DNA from: Actinopolyspora erythraea
GTDB taxonomy: Bacteria; Actinomycetota; Actinomycetes; Mycobacteriales; Pseudonocardiaceae
Reading direction: 5' to 3'
Length of the DNA: 64,000 bases
Assembly (NCBI RefSeq): GCF_002263515.1
Contig: NZ_CP022752.1
Coordinates: forward strand, 4,712,001-4,776,000
Shown here: piece by piece, positions 18,009-24,717 of the stretch
How positions within the stretch are numbered: position 1 is the stretch's first letter
How the letters are laid out: every line of letters begins with the position of its first letter
The notes under the pieces: generated by a model
Told to the model about the DNA's origin: nothing
What the model saw: the letters and a program-made list of their open reading frames with translations, nothing else
The model's database searches: none
Position numbers and translations under genes: made by a program

Positions 18009-19703
18009 ATGATGCCAGATGTCGCCGCGAACGTACCGACCTACGTGGACAAAGACACGACCTTGCGGATCAAAGTTGTGGACGCGTGCGGGATGACATG
18101 CACATTTTGCCACAACGAGGGCACGCCAGTCGTAGCCGACAACAGCCGCCGAACGGCCGGGGAGTTCGTCACAGCGGGCACCTCGGGACGTGTTTCCATC
18201 TATGCCGCGAGCAACGGGGCGAACTTCTTGCCCGCCACAGTCGAACCGAGCGAGGAGTATCAGCGTGCGCTCATCGCGCTACGTGAACTCGGACTGACCG
18301 AGTTGCACATCACGGGAGGCGAACCCACTCTGCACCCCCGGTTGGTAGAGGTCGTGCGGCTCGCTCGTGACGTCGGTTACCGGGTACACATGACCTCGAA
18401 CGGCGAACACGGCGCTGATGTACTCGGGGCGTGCGCTCGCGCTGGGCTCGATCACGTGAACTTCTCTGTGTTCGGCACCACGGCGAGCGAGCTCGCTCAG
18501 GTACAGAGCACGCGGTTTCAGGACACGGCACGTGCCGCGAGGAAGATCGAGGCGCTGCGTGCTTCCATAGCGACTTGCGAACGGTACGGCATCGGAGCAC
18601 GGGCGAATATCGTCGTACTCGACGATACGCACGTCGAACGGGTTCACCGATTGCTCGACGAGTACTCGTCAACGATCTCGGTACGTCTGCTGAACAGCCT
18701 TGACCACGGGACGGCATCAGTAGCCGCGATCGAGCGCGTCCTCGCCGAACGAGGGGCGGTCGCCGTAGCGGACCACGTCACAGCGGGCGTGTCCGGTGCC
18801 CGCACCGAGTACCGCATGGCCGACGGTCGGCACATCTCGTTCAAGCGTCTGCGCCCCACGCGCTTGCCGGACACGTGTGCCGGATGTCGGTTCAACAACG
18901 GCACCGACTGCCAGGAAGGCTTCTACGGTTTGCGCCTGTACCGAGATCGCGACGGTCGGTGGATGGTCGGCGTTTGTATCCGGAGAATGGACCTGTGCCA
19001 ACCTCTTGATGAGTTCCTGCACGGGGAGCTCGCCACCGAGGTCGTACGGTTCCGCGAAGCGGAGTACGCCCGACTGACCCAGAACGCGAGTTCCCTACCC
19101 TCTTGTGTCCCGCGATCCTCACGTCAACGAAGGGCTCACCGCATCATGATGACCGAGCACGAGGCGAAGGTACTGGAGATCGATCCGGACGAATTCGAAC
19201 ACCGTGTAGTCGCGCTCGGCGGGCGCAGGATCGACGGAGCACGGCAACGCCGTTACGTCTACGACATCGTTCCTGGCGACCAATCGCGATGGGTTCGCCT
19301 ACGTGACACGGGTACTGAGACCACGCTCACGATCAAGGAGATCGCTGACGACGGTATCGACGGCACCACCGAAACCGAGGTCACGGTCTCGGACTTCGAA
19401 ACGACCAACATCCTGCTCGGCAAACTGGGCTACCGCCCGAAGGCGTACCAGGAGAACACGCGAGTGAGGTTCGAGCTCGACGGCGCCGAAGTCACCATCG
19501 ACGCGTGGCCGCACATACCACCGTACGCTGAGATCGAAGCCGAGAGCACGTCAGCGGTACTCGCCGTCGCCGACCGTCTCGGGTATGCCGAGCAGGACCT
19601 CACCGGCGAGAACACGACCAAGATCTACGCTCGGTACGGGATCGACCTCAGCTCGATCAGCTACCTGGCGTTCCCGGAGGACGCCAACGCGAAGCAGTCG
19701 TGA
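18009..19703 (+). CDS. Radical SAM enzyme joined in frame to a CYTH (class IV adenylate cyclase-like) domain
   Basis: The frame encodes 564 residues. The N-terminal part has the radical SAM motif C27-x3-C31-x2-C34 (CGMTCTFCHNEG), the GGEPTLHP SAM-binding strand and a C-terminal Cys group (CAGCRFNNGTDCQEGF, then VCIRRMDLC) likely to hold an extra FeS cluster, similar to MoaA-like enzymes. From Met380 a CYTH domain starts with EHEAK (ExExK) and continues with RWVRLRDTG, TLTIKE and a final TKIYARYGID. CYTH enzymes act on triphosphates or make cAMP. The linker from about 358 to 379 (SLPSCVPRSSRQRRAHRI) looks like untranslated DNA, and ATGATG at 19146 sits where a separate CYTH gene would start. 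The join may be a lost stop codon rather than a functional fusion. Confidence 0.8.
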   Translation: MMPDVAANVPTYVDKDTTLRIKVVDACGMTCTFCHNEGTPVVADNSRRTAGEFVTAGTSGRVSIYAASNGANFLPATVEPSEEYQRALIALRELGLTELHITGGEPTLHPRLVEVVRLARDVGYRVHMTSNGEHGADVLGACARAGLDHVNFSVFGTTASELAQVQSTRFQDTARAARKIEALRASIATCERYGIGARANIVVLDDTHVERVHRLLDEYSSTISVRLLNSLDHGTASVAAIERVLAERGAVAVADHVTAGVSGARTEYRMADGRHISFKRLRPTRLPDTCAGCRFNNGTDCQEGFYGLRLYRDRDGRWMVGVCIRRMDLCQPLDEFLHGELATEVVRFREAEYARLTQNASSLPSCVPRSSRQRRAHRIMMTEHEAKVLEIDPDEFEHRVVALGGRRIDGARQRRYVYDIVPGDQSRWVRLRDTGTETTLTIKEIADDGIDGTTETEVTVSDFETTNILLGKLGYRPKAYQENTRVRFELDGAEVTIDAWPHIPPYAEIEAESTSAVLAVADRLGYAEQDLTGENTTKIYARYGIDLSSISYLAFPEDANAKQS

Positions 19704-19779
19704 ACCGCTAGTGCGGCTCCAAGCACACGAACGATGTGCTATTCCCGTGGCGGAGTACCAGAAAGCTCGTCGCTCCAAG

Positions 19780-19854
19780 CGGACGACCGGAGGAGGTGAG
19801 AACGAGGTGGTTCTCACAGCGCTTTCCCGCCGCTAGAATCCCAGCGCAGTGAGT
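19780..19854 (+). promoter_or_regulatory. CRISPR leader of array 1
   Basis: The 75 bases before the first repeat match the sequence before array 2 (about 24070-24144). The final part, CGCTAGAATCCCAGCGCAG followed by TGAGT, is identical in both, and the part before it (AGAACGA.GTG.TTC) is similar. A shared sequence in the same position next to repeats marks the leader and sets the direction of transcription as plus. It holds no gene. Confidence 0.7.
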
Positions 19855-20065
19855 GTAGGCCCCGCGCATGCGGGGATGGACCCCGTGAGCGCGGTTTGGA
19901 TACCAGGGGGATGCCGTAGGCCCCGCGCATGCGGGGATGGACCGTCCCACGACGGCAATGTGTTTGGGAACCCGTTGTAGGCCCCGCGCATGCGGGGATG
20001 GACCGCCTTTGCTGCCGAGCAGGAACCAGCCGTGGATATAGCCCCCGCGCACGCAGGGGAATCTG
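19855..20065 (+). CRISPR. CRISPR array 1, type I-E-like, 3 intact repeats plus a degenerate end repeat
   Basis: Three identical 28-base repeats lie at 19855-19882, 19916-19943 and 19977-20004. Each begins GTAGGCCCCGCGCATG and ends GCGGGGATGGACC. A fourth, degenerate copy is at 20038-20065. The three spacers are 33 bases each, at 19883-19915, 19944-19976 and 20005-20037. The inner CCCCGCGCATGCGGGG palindrome and the 28/33 spacing fit type I-E. The decayed final repeat marks the leader-distal end. No cas gene is present in the window, so crRNA processing depends on genes elsewhere or has been lost. The end sequence after 20065 has further GC palindromes that may be older decayed repeats. Confidence 0.95.
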
Positions 20066-20155
20066 TCGCCGCGTGCGCGGGTACTTGACCGGAACCCCAC
20101 CACCGTTGGCGACGCTCGCCGCGCACGCTGGGCGAGGCAGCGGACCGGCAGCCGG

Positions 20156-21382
20156 TCAGTCGGGCAGTACCTCGCGCATGACCCGGATCGTGTTGCCGCC
20201 CATGATCGCGGCGATGTCGGCCTCGGAATGCCCGCGGTCGCGCAGTTCCTGCGTGATCACCGCGATGTCGCTGGTGTCCCAGCCGACCGTCGTCGACCCG
20301 TCGTAGTCGCTGCCCAGCGCGGCCGTCTCGATGCCGCCGACGTCGATGACGTGCTCGATGGCGTCGACGACGGCGGCGGGAGTGGTGTCGCAGACGGCGG
20401 CGTCCCAGTATCCGATGCCGACGACTCCGCCGGTGCGCGCCACGCCCCGGATCTCCTCGTCGGTGAGGTTGCGGTTGACGTCGCAGGTGGCCTGCACACC
20501 GCCGTGGCTGTACACCACGGGTTTCGTGGCACGGTCGAGCATCTCGGCCACCGCGCGGTGGCTGGAGTGTGCGATGTCGACGATGACCCCCCGCTGTTCC
20601 AGTTCGTCGAACACCCGGCGTCCCAGGTCGGTGAGTCCGCCCTTGTCGATGCCGTGCATCGAGCCGACGACCTCGTTGTCGAAGAAGTGGGCGAAGCTCG
20701 CCATCCGCATACCGGCGTCGAACAGCGCATCGACGTTGCTCTGCTCGCCCTCGAGGTTGTGCAGCCCCTCGACGGAGAAGAGAGCGCCGGTGACCCGCTC
20801 GCCGGCTTCGCGGGCGGCGACCAGCTCGTCGAGGTCGGTTCCGGTGCGGATCAGCACCAGGCGGCCGTCGGAACGCGCGGCCGCGTCGCGGAGCTTCTCG
20901 GCGTGGTAGAGCGACCGCTCGAGCAGCGAGGTCCACGTCGCCGGTGGTTGGAGCTGGGCGATGGACAGCGGGGTGATGTTGTCGGTGTCGGCGGAGTTGG
21001 AGTCGTAGTTCTGTCCCCTCGGGGACTTCGACACCGACGAGAACACCTGGAGGCCCACGTTGCCCTCCTCGAGCCGAGGAAGGTCGACGTGCCCGCGGTC
21101 GGAGCGCTCGAGCGGGTCACGGTCCCACAGCAGCGTGTCGGCGTGCATGTCCACGATCGACAGCGAATCGTGCAGCTCCCGCGTGGACGCGTCGACCGAG
21201 GGAAGGCGGGTGTCGACGACCTGGTTCATCCTGCGCTCGACGATCCCGGGCGCGAACACGAAGAACGCGATCACCGCGAGCACCACGAGGAGCGAGCCCA
21301 CACTGACGGTCCACCGCAGCCACCCGCGCTTGATCCGAGCCACGAAGGCGAACCGTAGCGCTTCCATCCATCCGTGGTCCAT
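20156..21382 (-). CDS. Membrane-anchored dipeptidase, peptidase family M19
   Basis: From the chosen start this is a 408-residue protein with one N-terminal membrane segment (WTVSVGSLLVVLAVIAFFVF, about residues 21-42), so the catalytic part is outside the cell. M19 metal-binding features are present: VDMHADTLLWD near residue 77, the bridging Glu in FSVEGLHNLEG, later HSSHRAVAEML and YSHGG. The GSDYDGST segment near the end is also typical. Renal-type dipeptidases cleave dipeptides, including D-amino acid forms. The start is uncertain: ATG at 21382 lies inside a CRISPR-repeat-like sequence, ATG at 21367 is an alternative, and longer forms are unlikely. The gene is convergent with CRISPR array 1. 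Confidence 0.85.
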   Translation of the reverse strand: MDHGWMEALRFAFVARIKRGWLRWTVSVGSLLVVLAVIAFFVFAPGIVERRMNQVVDTRLPSVDASTRELHDSLSIVDMHADTLLWDRDPLERSDRGHVDLPRLEEGNVGLQVFSSVSKSPRGQNYDSNSADTDNITPLSIAQLQPPATWTSLLERSLYHAEKLRDAAARSDGRLVLIRTGTDLDELVAAREAGERVTGALFSVEGLHNLEGEQSNVDALFDAGMRMASFAHFFDNEVVGSMHGIDKGGLTDLGRRVFDELEQRGVIVDIAHSSHRAVAEMLDRATKPVVYSHGGVQATCDVNRNLTDEEIRGVARTGGVVGIGYWDAAVCDTTPAAVVDAIEHVIDVGGIETAALGSDYDGSTTVGWDTSDIAVITQELRDRGHSEADIAAIMGGNTIRVMREVLPD

Positions 21383-21398
21383 CCCCGCGCACCCGGGG
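21376..21398 (-). repeat. Lone CRISPR-repeat-like sequence in reverse orientation at the dipeptidase start
   Basis: These 23 bases read GGTCCATCCCCGCGCA then CCCGGGG. They match the reverse complement of the array 1 repeat at 21 of 23 positions (TG replaced by CC), with only the outermost end missing. It lies between the two arrays but points the other way, with no second copy at 61-base spacing. It could be a relic of a third array or a chance GC palindrome. The length of the match and the preserved outer GGTCCAT part favour a relic. Confidence 0.5.
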
Positions 21399-21547
21399 AC
21401 GGCCCCGGCTCGGCGGCGCACTGGCGAACAGGAACGAAACCTCCGGGCGGAGCAGTGACGGGACGAGCGATGCTCTCGACCGTGGCCTGTGGCCGGGGCG
21501 CACCCGGCCCTGCCCGGGATCGACCGCGGGACTTGCCGCACGTCGAT

Positions 21548-21564
21548 GTAACGTTTACTGTTAC
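21548..21564. promoter_or_regulatory. Operator of the Rrf2-type regulator gene (GTAAC-N7-GTTAC)
   Basis: GTAAC and GTTAC arms separated by seven bases form an inverted repeat 35 bases before the regulator start. The same arms and spacing occur at 22093-22109 before the SDR gene and I saw them nowhere else in the window. A shared operator in front of the regulator and its neighbouring operon indicates autoregulation and control of the SDR genes. Confidence 0.7.
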
Positions 21565-21599
21565 GGCCAGGGTCGGGAGACGGGGAGGTGGAGTCCGAC

Positions 21600-22031
21600 G
21601 TGAGCGCCAACAGCAGACTGACCGTCGCGGCGCACGCCTTGACGTGGATCGGGCTGTACCAGCGGCGCGGTCATGAGGTCGCCACCTCCGAACAGATAGC
21701 GACGAGCGTCAACACCAACCCGGTGGTGATCCGCCGCCTGCTGGCCGAGCTGCGCAAGGCGGGCCTGGTCGATTCGCAGCGGGGGACGGGGGCGGGGTGG
21801 ATGCTCGTGCGGGACCTGGAGACGATCACCCTGCTCGACGTCTACCAGGCGATCGACCCGGGACCGATCTTCGCCTTGCACCGCGCGCCACCGGACCCGG
21901 AGTGCGTCGTGGGCCACGGCATCGGCCCCGCGATGACCGCCGTTTACGACGAGGTGGAGGCCGCCCTGCGCGGGGAGCTGGCCAAGACCACGTTGGAGGA
22001 CGTGCTGCGGGACGTCCTGAAAGCCGCCTGA
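21600..22031 (+). CDS. Rrf2-family transcriptional regulator
   Basis: The 143-residue protein has an N-terminal winged helix typical of Rrf2 ([15 protein letters not shown], then [29 protein letters not shown] and the wing GTGAGWML). The [14 protein letters not shown] linker is also characteristic. The usual three-Cys iron-sulphur site of IscR or NsrR is absent; only one Cys is seen (PECVVG). It is therefore probably of the cluster-free type that senses a small electrophile or redox change. GTG at 21600 is preferred over GTG at 21588 because GGAGG and GGTGGAG lie at better distances. Matching inverted repeats stand before this gene and before the SDR gene downstream. Confidence 0.85.
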   Translation: MSANSRLTVAAHALTWIGLYQRRGHEVATSEQIATSVNTNPVVIRRLLAELRKAGLVDSQRGTGAGWMLVRDLETITLLDVYQAIDPGPIFALHRAPPDPECVVGHGIGPAMTAVYDEVEAALRGELAKTTLEDVLRDVLKAA

Positions 22032-22092
22032 CCTCGGACCGCTGACTTTCCCCGTTCGAGGGAAATCACGGTCGCGAACATCGATCATTGAT

Positions 22093-22109
22093 GTAACAAA
22101 AATTGTTAC
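22093..22109. promoter_or_regulatory. Operator of the SDR operon (GTAAC-N7-GTTAC)
   Basis: The inverted repeat GTAACAA-N3-TTGTTAC is perfect over seven-base arms. It has the same GTAAC-N7-GTTAC core as the site before the Rrf2 gene and lies 22 bases before the SDR start, where a bound repressor would block transcription. The regulator is most likely the Rrf2 protein encoded just upstream. Confidence 0.72.
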
Positions 22110-22130
22110 TTCGAGGAGTTGGAGAATCTC

Positions 22131-22883
22131 GTGGGACAGCTGGACGACAAGAGCGCCCTCGTCACCGGCGCATCCAGCGGCATCGGCCTGGCGATCGCCC
22201 ACCGTTTCGCCGCCGAGGGCGCGACCGTCTACCTCACCGGCCGCCGCGAGGCCGAGCTGGACGCCGCCGTCTCGCGGGTCGGTGCCCGAGGTATCGCCAT
22301 CCGGAGCGACGTCTCCGACCACGGCGACCTCGACCGGCTCTTCGCCGAGATCGCCGACCGCAGCGGCCGACTGGACGTCGTGGTGGCCAACGCAGGGGTC
22401 GGGGACTACGGTCCGCTCGGCACGATCACCGAGGAGGAGTACGAGCGCACGACCTCGATCAATCTCAAGGGGACGGTCTTCACCATCCAGAGGGCGCTGC
22501 CGCTGCTGACGACGGGGGCATCGGTGATGCTGGTCTCCTCGGGCGCGGCCCTGCGGGCCGCCCCGGGGCTGGGCGTCTACGCCGCGACCAAGGCCGCGAT
22601 CCGCAGCCTCGCACGCACCTGGGCCGCCGAGCTGGCAGACCGGGGTATCCGCGTCAACACCCTCACCCCCGGCGATGTCGAGACCCCGGGCGGGGACGAA
22701 CTGCGCGCCTCCTTCCCGCACCACGATCGGCCCACCGCGGCCGAGTCCGCCCCACCCACCCCGCTCGGGCGGATCGGCGGTCCCGAGGAGGTCGCCGCCA
22801 CCGCGCTCTACCTGGCCGGAGACCAGAGCTCTTTCACCACCGGTGCGGAACTGCTCGTCGACGGCGGCGCCACCCAGCTCTAG
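22131..22883 (+). CDS. Short-chain dehydrogenase/reductase
   Basis: The 250-residue protein has the classical SDR cofactor motif VTGASSGIG near residue 14, NAG near residue 86, the catalytic Ser in LVSSGAAL and the Tyr-x3-Lys pair in VYAATKAAIRSLA. The C-terminus GAELLVDGGATQL is standard. TGRREAEL with an Arg after the second strand suggests NADPH as cofactor. The GTG at 22131 has GGAG six bases upstream and is preferred over a TTG at 22119. It follows the Rrf2 operator directly and precedes a SnoaL-like gene. Such Rrf2/SDR pairs are usually involved in oxidising or reducing small carbonyl compounds; the true substrate is unknown. Confidence 0.9.
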   Translation: MGQLDDKSALVTGASSGIGLAIAHRFAAEGATVYLTGRREAELDAAVSRVGARGIAIRSDVSDHGDLDRLFAEIADRSGRLDVVVANAGVGDYGPLGTITEEEYERTTSINLKGTVFTIQRALPLLTTGASVMLVSSGAALRAAPGLGVYAATKAAIRSLARTWAAELADRGIRVNTLTPGDVETPGGDELRASFPHHDRPTAAESAPPTPLGRIGGPEEVAATALYLAGDQSSFTTGAELLVDGGATQL

Positions 22884-23005
22884 GCGCCGGTCGGCGATGC
22901 GTGACGCCCACGCTCGGCGGACCGCTGAGCGGCAAGCACTTCCGGTCCCAGGGCTTGAAGGCCCGACCGAGACACCACAGACGAACGACAAGACGAAGGA
23001 CGACG

Positions 23006-23422
23006 ATGGCAACGGACACTCAGACCTCGCGGACCGTGGCCGAGAGGTTCGTGGCGCGCCTCGGCAGGCAGGATCCCGAAGGCGTCCAGGAACTGTTCGC
23101 CGCGGAGATCGACTGGTACGTCCCCGGCAGCGACGCGCTGCCCTGGACCGGACGCCGTACCAGCCGGGAGGAGGTCGCGCCGTACTTCACCACGATGTGG
23201 CCGCACTTCGAGCCCGGCAGGAGCGAGGTCGCGCTGGATCGCGTCATCGTCGACGGTGGTGACGTGATGCTGCTGGCGGTCTTCACGCACACCGTCGTGT
23301 CCACCGGCAAGGAGTTCACCACACCGGTGGCCATACACCTGGTGGTCGAGGACGGCCGGATCGTCCGCATGCACCTGTACGAGGACACGCTGACCGTCGA
23401 CAAGGCGTTCACCGCTGACTGA
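23006..23422 (+). CDS. SnoaL/NTF2-like small protein
   Basis: The 138-residue protein has the alpha+beta cone-fold pattern of the SnoaL-like/NTF2 family: an N-terminal helix (TVAERFVARLGRQDPEGVQELF), then AAEIDWYVPGSD, and strands ending with AIHLVVEDGRIVRMHLYEDTLTV. Family members include ketosteroid isomerase-like enzymes, cyclases and proteins without known activity. AAGGA precedes the ATG at a good distance. It lies 122 bases after the SDR gene in the same direction and is probably under the same Rrf2 control. It could handle the product of the SDR. Confidence 0.85.
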   Translation: MATDTQTSRTVAERFVARLGRQDPEGVQELFAAEIDWYVPGSDALPWTGRRTSREEVAPYFTTMWPHFEPGRSEVALDRVIVDGGDVMLLAVFTHTVVSTGKEFTTPVAIHLVVEDGRIVRMHLYEDTLTVDKAFTAD

Positions 23423-23572
23423 GCGGCAGGCACGCGAGGACTCCGTGACACAGGGCGCCCCGGCCGGGCGCGTACGGCCTCACCGCTCGGTCGGGCCCGC
23501 CGAGCCGGTCACGGCCGTAGGCCGCGAAAGCACCTCGACATCGACCCGAACCGGCAGGAGTGGCACGAAAAA

Positions 23573-23599
23573 GCGTCTCCGGAGCGTATCCGGAGGCGC
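23573..23599 (-). terminator. Intrinsic terminator of DUF397 gene 1
   Basis: An 11-base-pair stem with one G-T wobble (arms 23573-23583 and 23589-23599, five-base loop) is followed on the minus strand by a run of five T. It lies 20 bases past the stop of the DUF397 gene and is nearly identical to the terminator of the second DUF397 gene. Confidence 0.8.
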
Positions 23600-23618
23600 T
23601 GGACCGCTCATCGCGAAA

Positions 23619-23810
23619 TCAGTCGAACCTCTCGGCCTTCACCGCACCGATGAACGCCGCCCACTGAGCGCCGGTCGTGGTGAAGTACCCGGCCGAACGG
23701 TCCTTCGTGTCACGCACCGCCGCGCCGTCGTTGAAGCAACCGACCTCGACGCAGTTGCTAACCCGGCCAGAACGGCTCGATTTCCGCCAGTTCGTAGGGT
23801 GCGGCTTCAT
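23619..23810 (-). CDS. DUF397 protein, copy 1, without an adjacent XRE partner
   Basis: The 63-residue protein has the typical DUF397 pattern WRKSSRSG, NCVEV and VRDTKDR followed by a C-terminal W-x2-F helix. DUF397 proteins are small partners of XRE/DUF5753 regulators in actinomycetes and take part in developmental control. GGGAGG stands six bases before the ATG. Its last 40 residues are almost identical to copy 2 at 24526-24717, including the downstream terminator, so one is a recent duplicate. The XRE gene expected upstream is missing; only a CRISPR leader and array follow there. It may work with the regulator of copy 2 or be an orphan. Confidence 0.85.
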   Translation of the reverse strand: MKPHPTNWRKSSRSGRVSNCVEVGCFNDGAAVRDTKDRSAGYFTTTGAQWAAFIGAVKAERFD

Positions 23811-24144
23811 CGCTTACCTCCCGGTCTCCCACCAACCCGGCCATGAACCCAACGGGCCACCCAGGCCCACTCTCACGAACGGTAGCGCACCCATCGCCCT
23901 TCCGTAACTCTCCACACCACCCTGCCCCGGAAGACAGATGAAATCGCGACAGCACTCCAAGCACACACAGTCCACACAGGTCATAAACTGACCCGAAGCG
24001 CAGCACCCCGAAACCTTCCGTGCGGCAGCCCGACTACACACCACCGAGCTCACTCACCACGACCCCGAAACACGACCCAGAAAGAGACCAGAACGAAGTG
24101 ATTCCCACAACGCGCTCCGCCGCTAGAATCCCAGCGCAGTGAGT
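23811..24144. other. Region between DUF397 copy 1 and CRISPR array 2, including the array leader
   Basis: The 75 bases before the array (about 24070-24144) match the leader of array 1. The rest, 23811 to about 24070, is less GC-rich, contains the promoter of DUF397 copy 1 and shows no gene with family features. Short frames here are Cys-rich and unlikely to be real. If an XRE gene once stood here, no recognisable trace of it was left. Confidence 0.5.
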
Positions 24145-24415
24145 GTAGGCCCCGCGCACGCGGGATGGACCCACGTCGGTCAGCCGTATGAGCTGTGTGT
24201 CCCCGTAGGCCCCGCACACGCGGGATGGACCGATGACGGTCGGCAGGTCCGCCGCGCCGGCGGAGTAGGCCCCGCGCACGCGGGGATGGACCATCTGATC
24301 CGCGGAAATGCGGCCGGGTCGTGACCGTAGGCCCCGCGTACGCGGGGATGGATCCGGGCACATGTAGCCCTGCAGCACGAAATGCGCGTAGGCCCCGCGC
24401 ACGCGGGGATTGGTC
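24145..24415 (+). CRISPR. CRISPR array 2, type I-E-like, 5 variable repeats
   Basis: Repeats lie at 24145-24171, 24205-24231, 24265-24292, 24327-24354 and 24388-24415. They begin GTAGGCCCCGC and mostly end GGGATGGACC. The first two are 27 bases because one G of the GGGG run is missing. The centre differs between copies (GCACG, ACACG, GTACG), and the last copy has a changed 3-prime end. Spacers are 33, 33, 34 and 33 bases. The leader is shared with array 1. Repeat variation near the leader, where new repeats are copied, suggests the array no longer gains spacers actively. No cas genes are near. Confidence 0.95.
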
Positions 24416-24479
24416 GCGCAGGTGGTGGCTGCGAGGACAGCTCGGCGTCGGGGCGAACCGGCGGGAGTGGCACGAAAAA

Positions 24480-24506
24480 GCGCCTCCGGAACGCATCCGG
24501 AGGCGC
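24480..24506 (-). terminator. Intrinsic terminator of DUF397 gene 2
   Basis: A perfect 11-base-pair stem (arms 24480-24490 and 24496-24506, loop of five bases) is followed on the minus strand by five T. It stands 20 bases after the DUF397 stop and 64 bases past the last CRISPR repeat, so it ends minus-strand transcription before the array. Confidence 0.85.
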
Positions 24507-24525
24507 TGGACCGCTCATCGCGGAA

Positions 24526-24717
24526 TCAGTCGAACCTCTCGGCCTTCACCGCACCGATGAACGCCGCCCACTGAGCACCGGTCGTGGTGAAGTACCCGGC
24601 CGAACGATCCTTCGTGTCACGCACCGCCGCTCCGTTCGGGGTACGGCCGACCTCGACGCAGCTCGTACGTTGTCCTGAGCGACTAGACTTCCGCCATCCT
24701 TGGGGGTGTATCGTCAA
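24526..24717 (-). CDS. DUF397 protein, copy 2, paired with an XRE regulator
   Basis: From the TTG at 24717, which has AGGAG seven bases upstream, this encodes 63 residues. WRKSSRSG, CVEVG, AAVRDTKDRSAGYF and a C-terminal AAFIGAVKAERFD are shared with copy 1. An ATG at 24741 would add eight residues but has no better ribosome site. The gene overlaps the end of the XRE gene by 35 bases, the usual arrangement for these partners. Known pairs of this type (for example around whiJ in Streptomyces) affect development and antibiotic production. Confidence 0.87.
   Translation of the reverse strand: MTIHPQGWRKSSRSGQRTSCVEVGRTPNGAAVRDTKDRSAGYFTTTGAQWAAFIGAVKAERFD

Noticed and set aside
19708..20936. 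Minus-strand frames over CRISPR array 1 with repeating HARG/MRGAY/ACAG peptides
   Set aside because: They are translations of the CRISPR repeats. The regular 61-base period and the absence of other features show that they are not proteins.
24034..24518. Several frames over CRISPR array 2 with similar repeating peptides
   Set aside because: Same artefact: they follow the repeat-spacer period.
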